Shown here piece after piece: positions 5,766-12,451 of a stretch of DNA of 28,359 nt. Source of the DNA: a virus; IMG/VR virus record IMGVR_UViG_3300030331_005519, positions 1 through 28,359 of that record. One strand, written 5' to 3'. The position numbers were made by a program, and so were the translations under genes. Position 1 is the first letter of the stretch. Each line of letters opens with the position of its first letter. Under the pieces are notes generated by a model, which did no database searches, was not told the DNA's origin, and saw only the letters and a list, made by a program, of their open reading frames with translations.

Positions 5766-7952
5766 ATGAATGGAACTTTATTTTCTTCAGACTTTGTAAT
5801 AGATGCAAATGGTAATGAAAGACTATTAGAAATCAATACTGATACTGGTTTTACTCAAGACTTTATTGATAATAATCTTTCCTTTACTGATTTTTTCTCA
5901 GTATTAAGTTCTAACAATATTACTGAAGTAGTAGTTATACATAAAGAGTTTCAAAGAGAGTTCGTAAAAAAATTAAGAACAGATTTAGAAGCTTTCGATG
6001 ATACTATTACTTTTACAGTTCAAAAAGAAAACGCAGAATCTATTTATCCAACAGCAGTAGCTGATGCTGCTAATAAATTTATATTAAGACTAGCTTATAA
6101 CGAGAATGCATTACTTGATTCAACATATGCTAAAAATAATTACAACTTATTAAAATTATTTTATGATAATGATAACTCTGGAGCAGTTACTGAATTTTAT
6201 TATTCAGGCTCAGATGGAATAGTAAACACTGTAATAGCATCTGCAAATAGCTCTTCTTTACCTGATTACGTTACTAAACCAGTAGAAGTATGGAATTCTG
6301 CTAATACTTTTTATAAGCAAGATTTCAATACATTAACTGGAAGTATAGAATCAGATGATTTTATACAAAAGTATCATCATAATACTTCAGAAGAAGAAAA
6401 TAGTAGCGTTACATCTTATAGAGTATTTTCAGTAGCATATGGTTCTAATATTGATATTCTACATTTAGGAATGTATAAGCAGATAGCTATTTTAGATATT
6501 CCTAACTCATTAACAACAGCAGCTAATGGAGCATTGGATACTAAACATTATTACGAATTTGCTTCTAATTATCCTAAATTTGATGGAGAAGGAGGAATAC
6601 CGAGTGCTGCAGCTGTATTTTTACCTTCAGGCTCTCAAATCGTTTCCAACTTAAGTGTAGGAGATGAAATAAGTTCTTTTCATGTAGAAGGATCACCAGA
6701 TGCAGATTCAGATGCAATATTAACAGATTGGAAACATCCTGGCAATGAATTACCTTCAGGTTCATTTCAAACTTCTTCTTTAGTTGAAGCTGTAAATAGT
6801 TTAAATGCTAAAAATAATATATTAGCTAAATTAGTAATGAGTAATGATGATATAGTATACTCTAGTCCTAGTACATTATTTTTGACTCATGTAACTGAAT
6901 CAAATGAATTAACTTACAAAGGAGCTTCTCATATTTACCCAGGATACTCTCTTGTAAAAAATGATGGATCTAGCATAGAAGTTTCTCAAAGTATTTTAGA
7001 AGTATACGATAGCGCTCAACAAATTTATAATTTAAATATAGAAACTACTGACCTTTATATTGTTAGTAGCTCAGGAGTATTAGTTCACAACTGCTTTGCT
7101 GCTGGTACTACGATTACAATGGCTAATGGTAGTTTAAAAGCTATAGAAGATTTAAAAGATTATGACGATGTATTATGTTGGAGTCACGCTTCAGAAGAAT
7201 TAATTTCCGGAAGAGTTGAAACAGTATCTAAAAAACTCAGCGATCAAGTTTATACTATCAAACACGGACGAGAGAAAACTTTAGTTACTGCAGAACATCC
7301 ATTTTATGTAGTTAATAAAAGTGAGTATGTTGCTGCTAAAAACTTATTAGTAGATGATATTTTTATTTCGGACGTTGGATCTGAAGTTAAAGTAAAAGAA
7401 ATCATACCTCCTGAAAAAGATGAATTTATAGAAGTTTATAACCTAGGTAACGTTTCCCCAGTCCATAATTTCTTTGCTGATGGAGTATTAGTTCATAATT
7501 TTAAATTACCTCCTGGAGGATTATGTTGTTTTGTAGAAGGTACTGAAATTAGTTTAGCTAATGAAGATATAAAAAATATAGAAGATATAGTAATTGGTGA
7601 TGAAGTATTATCTTGGAACGGAGAAGAGTTAGTAGTAAGTAAAGTAATAGATATCGAACCAACAGTAGTAGGAGATAGAGATTTATATACTATTAATGGA
7701 GAAGGAATATGTAATATCGAATTCACACCAGAGCATCCTTTCCTTACTAAACAAGGATGGAAAGCTTTAAAACCAGATGTAGAAGAATTTGGTATATTAG
7801 AACCTGGAGATGAGATAAATTGTTGCGGAGAATGGAAAGCTATTTCTTCTATAGATGTAATAGATTCTAAACCAGATCAAAGAGTATTTAACTTTACAGT
7901 AAAAGAATATCACAACTATGTTGCCAATGGTATTATAGTTCACAACAAGTAA
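5766..7952 (+). CDS. Multidomain protein with three tandem Hint (intein-like) domains
   Basis: A 728-residue protein. Residues 1-280 are unassigned; FVIDANGNERLLEINTDTGF (10-29) recalls the C-terminal D..NG..RLLEIN strand of ATP-grasp/tubulin-ligase folds, a weak hint only. Residues ~285-442, 443-578 and 588-727 are three Hint modules. Modules 2 and 3 begin CFAAGT (Cys443) and CFVEGT (Cys588), have TAEHPF (508-513) and TPEHPF (654-659), and end HNFFADGVLVHN and HNYVANGIIVHN. Module 1 ends GVLVHN (His441-Asn442) directly before Cys443, but has Phe285 where Cys1 is expected and a degraded TxxH block. Residues after HN are Cys443, Phe579 and Lys728 (the last residue). This favours cleavage-type bacterial intein-like domains over full splicing. 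It is probably expressed late. Confidence 0.8.
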   Translation: MNGTLFSSDFVIDANGNERLLEINTDTGFTQDFIDNNLSFTDFFSVLSSNNITEVVVIHKEFQREFVKKLRTDLEAFDDTITFTVQKENAESIYPTAVADAANKFILRLAYNENALLDSTYAKNNYNLLKLFYDNDNSGAVTEFYYSGSDGIVNTVIASANSSSLPDYVTKPVEVWNSANTFYKQDFNTLTGSIESDDFIQKYHHNTSEEENSSVTSYRVFSVAYGSNIDILHLGMYKQIAILDIPNSLTTAANGALDTKHYYEFASNYPKFDGEGGIPSAAAVFLPSGSQIVSNLSVGDEISSFHVEGSPDADSDAILTDWKHPGNELPSGSFQTSSLVEAVNSLNAKNNILAKLVMSNDDIVYSSPSTLFLTHVTESNELTYKGASHIYPGYSLVKNDGSSIEVSQSILEVYDSAQQIYNLNIETTDLYIVSSSGVLVHNCFAAGTTITMANGSLKAIEDLKDYDDVLCWSHASEELISGRVETVSKKLSDQVYTIKHGREKTLVTAEHPFYVVNKSEYVAAKNLLVDDIFISDVGSEVKVKEIIPPEKDEFIEVYNLGNVSPVHNFFADGVLVHNFKLPPGGLCCFVEGTEISLANEDIKNIEDIVIGDEVLSWNGEELVVSKVIDIEPTVVGDRDLYTINGEGICNIEFTPEHPFLTKQGWKALKPDVEEFGILEPGDEINCCGEWKAISSIDVIDSKPDQRVFNFTVKEYHNYVANGIIVHNK

Positions 7953-7954
7953 TT

Positions 7955-8089
7955 ATGGGATTATATAGAACACAAAATTTTGCTGCTATCAAGAATCAAA
8001 CTTCTTCAGCAGTTAGTACACAAAGACAAAATAATTTAAAAGCTATAGTAACTAATTTTATTACTTATTTTAAGGCTAAACATAGTTAG
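7955..8089 (+). CDS. Small hypothetical protein (44 aa)
   Basis: The frame ATG 7955 to TAG 8087-8089 encodes MGLYRTQNFAAIKNQTSSAV followed by a Gln/Asn-rich helix and FITYFKAKHS. It starts two bases after the Hint protein stop, so it is likely expressed with it. The product is basic and soluble with no recognised motif. It could be a partner or substrate of the Hint protein, but only position suggests this. Confidence 0.5.
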   Translation: MGLYRTQNFAAIKNQTSSAVSTQRQNNLKAIVTNFITYFKAKHS

Positions 8090-8097
8090 TAATTTAG

Positions 8098-8128
8098 TTG
8101 TTATTCTGATTATTTTTTCTTATATTTT
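8098..8128 (+). promoter_or_regulatory. Promoter TTG-N20-TATATTTT (copy 4)
   Basis: TTG 8098-8100 and TATATTTT 8121-8128 are 20 bp apart, with the conserved TTCTGAT just after TTG. ATG 8146 follows after 17 bp, the same distance as at copies 2 and 5. Confidence 0.75.
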
Positions 8129-8145
8129 AATTTAAATGTTATGTT

Positions 8146-8334
8146 ATGAAAGAGTTATACTTTTTAAGATCCTATAAAATAAATCACCGAACAATCGATT
8201 CTGTAATGGACGGTTATCATATCGAAGTAGAAGGATATAGATATGAACGTCTTAATTCAAAACCTAGAGGTAGATCAATTGAGAGAAAACTGAGAAGTGA
8301 GGATGAAAAAACTCAATTAGTTATTTACGCTTAA
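8146..8334 (+). CDS. Hypothetical protein (62 aa)
   Basis: A basic 62-residue protein (MKELYFLRSYKINHRTIDSV, then a Tyr/Arg-rich middle and RSIERKLRSEDEKTQL). There are three ATGs in the leader (8136, 8141, 8146); 8146 is the one in frame with the long product. Its stop overlaps the next start by one base (TAATG). No family is recognised. The charge could suit nucleic-acid contact. Confidence 0.55.
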   Translation: MKELYFLRSYKINHRTIDSVMDGYHIEVEGYRYERLNSKPRGRSIERKLRSEDEKTQLVIYA

Positions 8335-8690
8335 TGAAAGATTTAAACTGGTATTATATTTTTCTAGGATTTTTAGTTACAGTCTTAGCACAAGTAGGAG
8401 CTTGGTACCAACATAATCTACAATTCAAGAATCCAAAGTACGATGAAACTTGGTGGGGTATGTATGTACTTGCTATTCCTTTAACTTATGTTTTTATACT
8501 TGCTACTAAGTATAATGTTATAGGATATGGAGGTTCAATATGGGGAGGAAGATTTGTAGGTTTTGCTTTAGGTATGTTAGTATATGCAGTTTTAATTCAA
8601 TTATACTTTAAAGAACCTTTTACTGTAAAGATAGCAGTTCAATTATTATTATGTTTTACTATTTTAGCGGTACAAGCTTTTTGGAAATAA
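8334..8690 (+). CDS. Four-TM membrane protein (118 aa)
   Basis: A 118-residue hydrophobic protein with about four membrane helices: WYYIFLGFLVTVLAQVGAWY (5-24), MYVLAIPLTYVFILATKYNV (44-63), GRFVGFALGMLVYAVLIQLY (75-94) and VKIAVQLLLCFTILAVQAFW (98-117). The layout resembles small DUF-type inner-membrane proteins; I cannot name the family. It is translationally coupled to the upstream gene. The substrate and role are unknown. Confidence 0.65.
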   Translation: MKDLNWYYIFLGFLVTVLAQVGAWYQHNLQFKNPKYDETWWGMYVLAIPLTYVFILATKYNVIGYGGSIWGGRFVGFALGMLVYAVLIQLYFKEPFTVKIAVQLLLCFTILAVQAFWK

Positions 8691-8691
8691 G

Positions 8692-8722
8692 TTGGAAATA
8701 TGCTAATTTTTTCTTATATTTA
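8692..8722 (+). promoter_or_regulatory. Promoter TTG-N20-TATATTTA (copy 5)
   Basis: TTG 8692-8694 and TATATTTA 8715-8722 are spaced by 20 bp, beginning 2 bp after the membrane gene stop. ATG 8740 follows after 17 bp. The leader holds AAAGGAAG at a normal Shine-Dalgarno distance, rare in this window. Confidence 0.8.
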
Positions 8723-8739
8723 TAGATAAAGGAAGTAAT

Positions 8740-8982
8740 ATGTCAGATACAAATAGATACGTAGTAAAAATAGAAGCTTACGTTTATGGTAAAGATGATT
8801 ATCATGTAAGAATGAAAGCTCATAAAATGCTTGATAAGATCAACGCTGATAATTTAAACGCTGATGCTGAAATAAAAGAGCTAGGTTCTCAACCTTTCGG
8901 GACTATGCAGTATAGGGAGTTGGAAGATATTAGTCGTCCTACTAAGTTAGATGAGCCAGATGATAGACCTTTACCTTTTTAA
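8740..8982 (+). CDS. Hypothetical protein (80 aa)
   Basis: An 80-residue soluble protein: NRYVVKIEAYVYGKDDYHVR reads as a beta hairpin, followed by a helix (MKAHKMLDKINADNL) and an acidic tail ending DEPDDRPLPF. No family is recognised. It is one of the few genes here with a Shine-Dalgarno-like AAGGAAG well placed before ATG. The next gene starts three bases after its stop. Confidence 0.6.
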   Translation: MSDTNRYVVKIEAYVYGKDDYHVRMKAHKMLDKINADNLNADAEIKELGSQPFGTMQYRELEDISRPTKLDEPDDRPLPF

Positions 8983-8985
8983 TTT

Positions 8986-9210
8986 ATGATAGAAGTTATA
9001 AAGTCTATAAGCGGTTATTTAGTAATAGGATGTGTTTGGATAATTTGGTTTGAAAGATTCTGCTTAAATAATAAAATAGGAGGTTCTTTTTCAAATAAAG
9101 AAAGATATTATCAAATGATATTCTGGCCAATAAATTTTGGAGTATTCCTATTTACTTGGCTTAATGAAGTTTTAAAAGAAATGAACAATGATAGAAATGG
9201 CAATAATTAA
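8986..9210 (+). CDS. Small membrane protein (74 aa)
   Basis: A 74-residue protein with an N-terminal hydrophobic helix (SGYLVIGCVWIIWFERFCL, about 9-27) and a second (MIFWPINFGVFLFTWLNEVL, about 45-64), ending in a hydrophilic NDRNGNN tail. It overlaps the flavoprotein gene by 23 bp and may act with it at the membrane, though this rests only on position. No family is recognised. Confidence 0.55.
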   Translation: MIEVIKSISGYLVIGCVWIIWFERFCLNNKIGGSFSNKERYYQMIFWPINFGVFLFTWLNEVLKEMNNDRNGNN

Positions 9211-9901
9211 AGATATAATACAAGAAGCTAAAAATGTTAGAAGGTTTATTATAGAAGATCCTCTAAAAGATAAACTAATATATGAATCCGGTCAGTTAGT
9301 AAATATATATTTAGATTCAGGATCATCCGATGAGCATATAAGAAGCTATTCAGTAGCATCAGCTCCTGATAATACTAACCAGTTTGAAATAATAGTTACT
9401 GATCAACCTGGAGGTAAAATGAGTGACTTTTTATTTAACCAAGCTAAGATAGGTAGCGAAATACATTATAAAGGACCTATGGGTATGTTTACTCTTCCTA
9501 AAGTAATAGATAGAGATTTATACTTAGTATGTACCGGTTCAGGTATTAGTCCTTTTAGATCTATGGTTAAGTATTTAACTGAAAATAAAGTTAGTACTAA
9601 AAAGATACATTTAATATTTGGTTGTAGAACTAAAGAAGATTTATTATACTTTGATGAACTTAAAGCTTTAGAGCAATCTAATCCTAATTTTACTTTTAGT
9701 TGTTGTTTATCTAGAGAAGAAGTAGATGGATTTACTCATGGTTATGTTCATAAAGTTTATATGCCAGTAGTCGAATCATCTGAGAATAAACCTCTATTTT
9801 ATTTATGCGGATGGAGAAATATGATAACTGATGCTAAAGATAACTTAAGTAAACTAGGTTATAAAATGGTAAAAGATATCAAAATAGAAGTATACAACTA
9901 G
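9188..9901 (+). CDS. Ferredoxin-NADP reductase-like flavoprotein
   Basis: The 237-residue protein has the full two-domain FNR layout. RSYSVASAP (52-60) is the FAD-binding RxYS motif. KGPMGMFTL (95-103) is the FAD-domain glycine segment. CTGSGISPFRSM (115-126) is the NAD(P)H-binding GxGxxP-like motif. FYLCGWRNMI (204-213) corresponds to the C-terminal CGxxxM motif. The enzyme would pass electrons between NAD(P)H and a one-electron or flavin partner. No ferredoxin gene is visible in the window. ATG 9188 overlaps the previous gene; ATG 9197 (MAIIKD) is an equally possible start and would remove three residues. Confidence 0.85.
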   Translation: MIEMAIIKDIIQEAKNVRRFIIEDPLKDKLIYESGQLVNIYLDSGSSDEHIRSYSVASAPDNTNQFEIIVTDQPGGKMSDFLFNQAKIGSEIHYKGPMGMFTLPKVIDRDLYLVCTGSGISPFRSMVKYLTENKVSTKKIHLIFGCRTKEDLLYFDELKALEQSNPNFTFSCCLSREEVDGFTHGYVHKVYMPVVESSENKPLFYLCGWRNMITDAKDNLSKLGYKMVKDIKIEVYN

Positions 9902-9923
9902 AAAATAACTAGTAAAATAGTTG
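9895..9923 (+). promoter_or_regulatory. Inverted repeat overlapping the next promoter
   Basis: CAACTA (9895-9900) pairs with TAGTTG (9918-9923), and ACTAG (9897-9901) with CTAGT (9909-9913). The right arm contains the TTG of promoter copy 6. It could be a weak terminator for the flavoprotein gene or an operator; no long T-run follows. Confidence 0.3.
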
Positions 9924-9951
9924 CTTTTCCGGAATATATTTCGTATATTAA
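9921..9951 (+). promoter_or_regulatory. Promoter TTG-N20-TATATTAA (copy 6)
   Basis: TTG 9921-9923 and TATATTAA 9944-9951 are 20 bp apart. ATG 9975 follows after 23 bp with a leader almost identical to that of the gene at 1217. Confidence 0.75.
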
Positions 9952-9974
9952 GGTATATTAAAAAAATAAAGGTT

Positions 9975-10475
9975 ATGTATAAAAATTCAAATTCTGTTAT
10001 TTCTGGTACTGATAGTAAAAAAGCTAAAAGTGAAAAGAAAGATTGTGTAGTTAAAGCTATTGCTTCATCTACTAATGTCGACTATGATACTGCTCATAGT
10101 TGGGTAAAAGAAAACTTCGAAAGAGAAGATAAAAAAGGAACTAGTAACTGGATGATTTCTAAAAGATTCAAGAACGAAGAAATGGAAATCGGAGGTAAAA
10201 AGTTTAAAGTTAGAAAACTTAAAAACTGGGAAACTACTAATCAGTATAAACTTTATGGTGAATTAATAAATCGTCAGAAAACTGTTAAGTCTTTTAGAAA
10301 AGATAAACCTAAAGGTACTTATATGGTATTAGTTAGTAAGCATGCATTTACTATTAAAGAAGGTACTTTAATAGATAATCATGGTGAAGAATGGAGACCT
10401 ACTAGAAAGGTAATCGGAGCTTATCAGTTCTCTCCAGTTAGTAAAGAAGTTCAACTTTCCCTAGATTTTTCTTAG
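9975..10475 (+). CDS. Possible papain-like cysteine peptidase-fold protein
   Basis: I place the start at ATG 9975, behind promoter copy 6 and the AATAAAGGTT leader. A longer frame from 9921 would run through the promoter itself. The 166-residue product has DCVVKAIASSTNVDYDTAHSW (Cys24) near the N-terminus and GTYMVLVSKHAFTIKEGTLIDNHGE (His123, Asp134/Asn135) late. A D-C-V-V start with a later G-T-Y...H..-D resembles phage proteins of the papain/C39-like fold, where Cys, His and Asp form the active site. This is a pattern judgement from spacing, not a firm family match. The hairpin TTCCCTA/TAGGGAA spans its stop. Confidence 0.55.
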   Translation: MYKNSNSVISGTDSKKAKSEKKDCVVKAIASSTNVDYDTAHSWVKENFEREDKKGTSNWMISKRFKNEEMEIGGKKFKVRKLKNWETTNQYKLYGELINRQKTVKSFRKDKPKGTYMVLVSKHAFTIKEGTLIDNHGEEWRPTRKVIGAYQFSPVSKEVQLSLDFS

Positions 10476-10479
10476 GGAA
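10457..10479 (+). terminator. Hairpin across a stop codon (possible terminator or attenuator)
   Basis: TTCCCTA (10457-10463) and TAGGGAA (10473-10479) pair perfectly over 7 bp with a 9-nt loop. The TAG stop (10473-10475) is in the right arm. There is no T-run after it. The right arm is also part of the GGGAA(A)CAGTTGG flank shared by promoters, so the pairing may be incidental. Confidence 0.35.
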
Positions 10480-10482
10480 CAG

Positions 10483-10513
10483 TTGGAAGTCTGAGATATT
10501 TTTCTTATATTTA
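10483..10513 (+). promoter_or_regulatory. Promoter TTG-N20-TATATTTA (copy 7)
   Basis: TTG 10483-10485 and TATATTTA 10506-10513 are 20 bp apart, with the flank GGGAACAGTTGGAAGTCTGA close to copy 2. ATG 10542 follows after 28 bp. Confidence 0.8.
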
Positions 10514-10541
10514 AGTATATAAATCAATAATAATAAAGGTT

Positions 10542-11438
10542 ATGTCAAATAAATTAATTTTCGAAACTCTTCAAGCTAAAGAGTCTAAATTGCAAGCTAA
10601 ATTAGAAAAATTAGATAAAAAATATAGATTAGTTAGAGATGCTAAAAGTAAAGCTCTAAGTGATACTTTAAGATCTTATTTTGAAGGTACTGAAGGTATT
10701 GAAACTAACTTAGTAAATCTTAAGTATGAAAGTTCTTATGGTTCTTCTATGGAGATTACTGCTCAAGGTAATTCATACGAAAAAGAAATATGGAATGAAG
10801 ATAAGCAAGATTACGTTGTAGAAACTCGTTATAGAAGAAATGAAGTTTGTACTGTAAAGTTAAAAGAATTCAGTAAATGGGATAATGACGAAGATACTGG
10901 AGATCATTTAGGTATTAGTACTTATTCTTCTTCTGATAACTACTCAGAGTTTACTTTAGATAGAATGTTATTTACTGGTCAAGTTGCTATGATTATTAAA
11001 GACTTTAAAGATGATATCTTAGCTGATATGAATAAAGTTTATAAGCAGCAGACTAAATTAACTGATAAGTCTTGGGATAAAGTAGCTGTAGTTAAGGATC
11101 AGATCCAAGAAATTGAAGATCAAAGATCTAAATTTAAGCAAGATATCTTTATCGAAGATCTTAAGAATGGTATTAAGATATTAGGAGATAAGAAAGCTTA
11201 TATTCAGGAAAGATATGATTATGGTACTGGTAGTATTATAGCTGCTAAGATTACTAGAATGTCTTACTCAGGTAAATCTGCTGACTTAGAAGTTGAGGTA
11301 TCAGGTAGAAGATGGAATCAAGATACTGAAGCTTACGAAGATACTACTTGGAGTAAGGATCTTCAGAAGGTAAGAATTAAGAATCTGAAGGATGCTTTCT
11401 TAAATGGATATAATAACTTAGAATGGGAGAGAGTATAA
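10542..11438 (+). CDS. Coiled-coil hypothetical protein (298 aa)
   Basis: A 298-residue protein. It begins with a charged coiled coil (LQAKESKLQAKLEKLDKKYR, about 9-28), then a beta-rich part with WNEDKQDYVVETRYRRNEVC. A second helical stretch lies near 160-205 (KDQIQEIEDQRSKFKQD), and a late beta-rich repeat of the first theme follows (GRRWNQDTEAYEDTTWSKDL). The two similar segments, WNEDKQDYVVETRY and WNQDTEAYEDTTW, suggest an internal duplication. No family is recognised. It has its own promoter (copy 7) and overlaps or abuts the gene before bS21, so this protein and bS21 may share a transcript. Confidence 0.65.
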   Translation: MSNKLIFETLQAKESKLQAKLEKLDKKYRLVRDAKSKALSDTLRSYFEGTEGIETNLVNLKYESSYGSSMEITAQGNSYEKEIWNEDKQDYVVETRYRRNEVCTVKLKEFSKWDNDEDTGDHLGISTYSSSDNYSEFTLDRMLFTGQVAMIIKDFKDDILADMNKVYKQQTKLTDKSWDKVAVVKDQIQEIEDQRSKFKQDIFIEDLKNGIKILGDKKAYIQERYDYGTGSIIAAKITRMSYSGKSADLEVEVSGRRWNQDTEAYEDTTWSKDLQKVRIKNLKDAFLNGYNNLEWERV

Positions 11439-11650
11439 AGAAGATGATTGATAAAACTGATTTAGTGATCATGAGCTGTGAGAATGATGAGCAGCTCTTG
11501 GTCGCTGAAAGGTATGCTGATCTAGCTGAAAAGTTTATTCTTAGTATGTATGGATCTGATTTAACTTCTGAGCAGGCTATATTTTATAGCGAGTTTAGAG
11601 ATAATAATAAGCAGAAGTTAGCTGCTAAAAAAGTAATGTTAAAAAAATAA
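11423..11650 (+). CDS. Hypothetical helical protein (75 aa)
   Basis: A 75-residue acidic helical protein (KTDLVIMSCENDEQLLVAERYADLAEKF). ATG 11423 overlaps the upstream stop. ATG 11444 (MIDKTDLV), six bases after that stop, is an equally good start and would shorten the product by seven residues. The C-terminus is basic (KQKLAAKKVMLKK). It lies one base before the bS21 gene. No family is recognised. Confidence 0.55.
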   Translation: MGESIKKMIDKTDLVIMSCENDEQLLVAERYADLAEKFILSMYGSDLTSEQAIFYSEFRDNNKQKLAAKKVMLKK

Positions 11651-11651
11651 T

Positions 11652-11852
11652 ATGTTAGTAATTAAGGTAGGTAAAAAAGAAAATATTAATCAAGCGGTCA
11701 AGCGCTTAAAAAGAAAGGTTAGAAATGTTGGCTTAATTAAAGAGATTAGAAAGCGTCAACAGTTCGATAAACCTTCAGTAGTTAAACGAAAAGCTAAACA
11801 AAAGGCTATTCGTAAAGAAAAATGGTTAAGAGAAAATGGAGATTATGTATAG
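11652..11852 (+). CDS. rpsU: Phage-encoded ribosomal protein bS21
   Basis: A 66-residue basic protein matching bS21 along its length: ENINQAVKRLKRKVRNVG (10-27), LIKEIRKRQQFDKPSVVKR (28-46) and a Lys/Arg-rich C-terminal helix. bS21 sits on the small-subunit platform near the anti-Shine-Dalgarno end of 16S rRNA. By comparison from memory with Flavobacterium bS21, which aligns without gaps, the Tyr54 that helps hide the anti-Shine-Dalgarno in Bacteroidota is Arg54 here (QKAIRKEK against QKAAYIQ). Phage bS21 genes are known in other marine phages and may replace the host protein in ribosomes. The start ATG 11652 lies one base after the upstream stop, and the next microprotein gene overlaps its end. 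Confidence 0.85.
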   Translation: MLVIKVGKKENINQAVKRLKRKVRNVGLIKEIRKRQQFDKPSVVKRKAKQKAIRKEKWLRENGDYV

Positions 11853-11940
11853 TGATTTAAACGTAACTCAAGAAGGTATATTAGTAATACTTATTACAGC
11901 TTTACTCTTATACGGTTTAACTTACTTAATTGAAAAATAA
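11845..11940 (+). CDS. 31-aa membrane microprotein
   Basis: The frame ATG 11845 to TAA 11938-11940 encodes MYSDLNVTQEGILVILITAL continuing LLYGLTYLIEK: a short polar N-terminus, one membrane helix and a charged end. It overlaps the bS21 stop by 8 bp. No family is recognised; it is one of several single-helix microproteins in the window. Confidence 0.5.
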   Translation: MYSDLNVTQEGILVILITALLLYGLTYLIEK

Positions 11941-11941
11941 T

Positions 11942-12097
11942 ATGAATAGTTATAAAGTTGAATATTGGTATAGGTTTGATGGTGATACTATGGAACCAAG
12001 TATAATAGATGTAGAAGCTGAAGATGAGTCTACTGCATTAAAAGTAGCTAAAATAAGAGCACCGAGAGGAGCTAGAGATTTTGAAATAATTAATTAA
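11942..12097 (+). CDS. Small hypothetical protein (51 aa)
   Basis: The frame ATG 11942 to TAA 12095-12097 gives MNSYKVEYWYRFDGDTMEPS, then IIDVEAEDESTALKVAKIRA and PRGARDFEIIN. The pattern of strand, D..AEDE.TALK.AK helix and final strand resembles short phage proteins in which an E..A...A helix packs on a small sheet. No function can be named. It starts one base after the preceding stop. Confidence 0.55.
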   Translation: MNSYKVEYWYRFDGDTMEPSIIDVEAEDESTALKVAKIRAPRGARDFEIIN

Positions 12098-12104
12098 AAA
12101 TAAA

Positions 12105-12236
12105 ATGACTGAAGAAGATAAAAAATATAGACAAGGCAGAAGAAAAGAACAAGTAGAGGGACATGCTATGATGGCTATGGTAGGTATAATGGGTATAGTT
12201 ATAATGCTATTAGTTATTAGTTTTATAACATCATGA
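12105..12236 (+). CDS. 43-aa membrane microprotein
   Basis: The frame ATG 12105 to TGA 12234-12236 encodes a charged N-terminus (MTEEDKKYRQGRRKEQVEGH) and one Met/Ile-rich membrane helix (AMMAMVGIMGIVIMLLVISF). It overlaps the next gene by four bases (ATGA). The likely topology is N-in with a single span. The function is unknown. Confidence 0.5.
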   Translation: MTEEDKKYRQGRRKEQVEGHAMMAMVGIMGIVIMLLVISFITS

Positions 12237-12451
12237 TTAGATATCCAGACATAGTAGCAGTATATAAGATCTCAGATCGAGCTAATGCTAAAAAGTTTAT
12301 GAAGATATTTAAAAATACTTTAATAGATAAAGTACTTGATTCTAGATCCAGAGCTATTCCTAAAGGAGCTAAGATAGTAGACTTAGGAGTAGGAAAGGGA
12401 TTTAAAAAGAAGTGGAAACAAAAGCATAAGATTTATACTTTGACTAAATAA
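12233..12451 (+). CDS. Basic hypothetical protein (72 aa)
   Basis: A strongly basic 72-residue protein with VAVYKISDRANAKKFMKIFK at the N-terminus and KGFKKKWKQKHKIYTLTK at the C-terminus. It is coupled upstream by an ATGA overlap and directly abuts the oxygenase gene. The charge suggests nucleic-acid binding, but no family is recognised. Confidence 0.55.
   Translation: MIRYPDIVAVYKISDRANAKKFMKIFKNTLIDKVLDSRSRAIPKGAKIVDLGVGKGFKKKWKQKHKIYTLTK

Noticed and set aside
9921-9974. Extended start for the gene at 9975
   Set aside because: The extra codons are the promoter itself; ATG 9975 has the repeated AATAAAGGTT leader.
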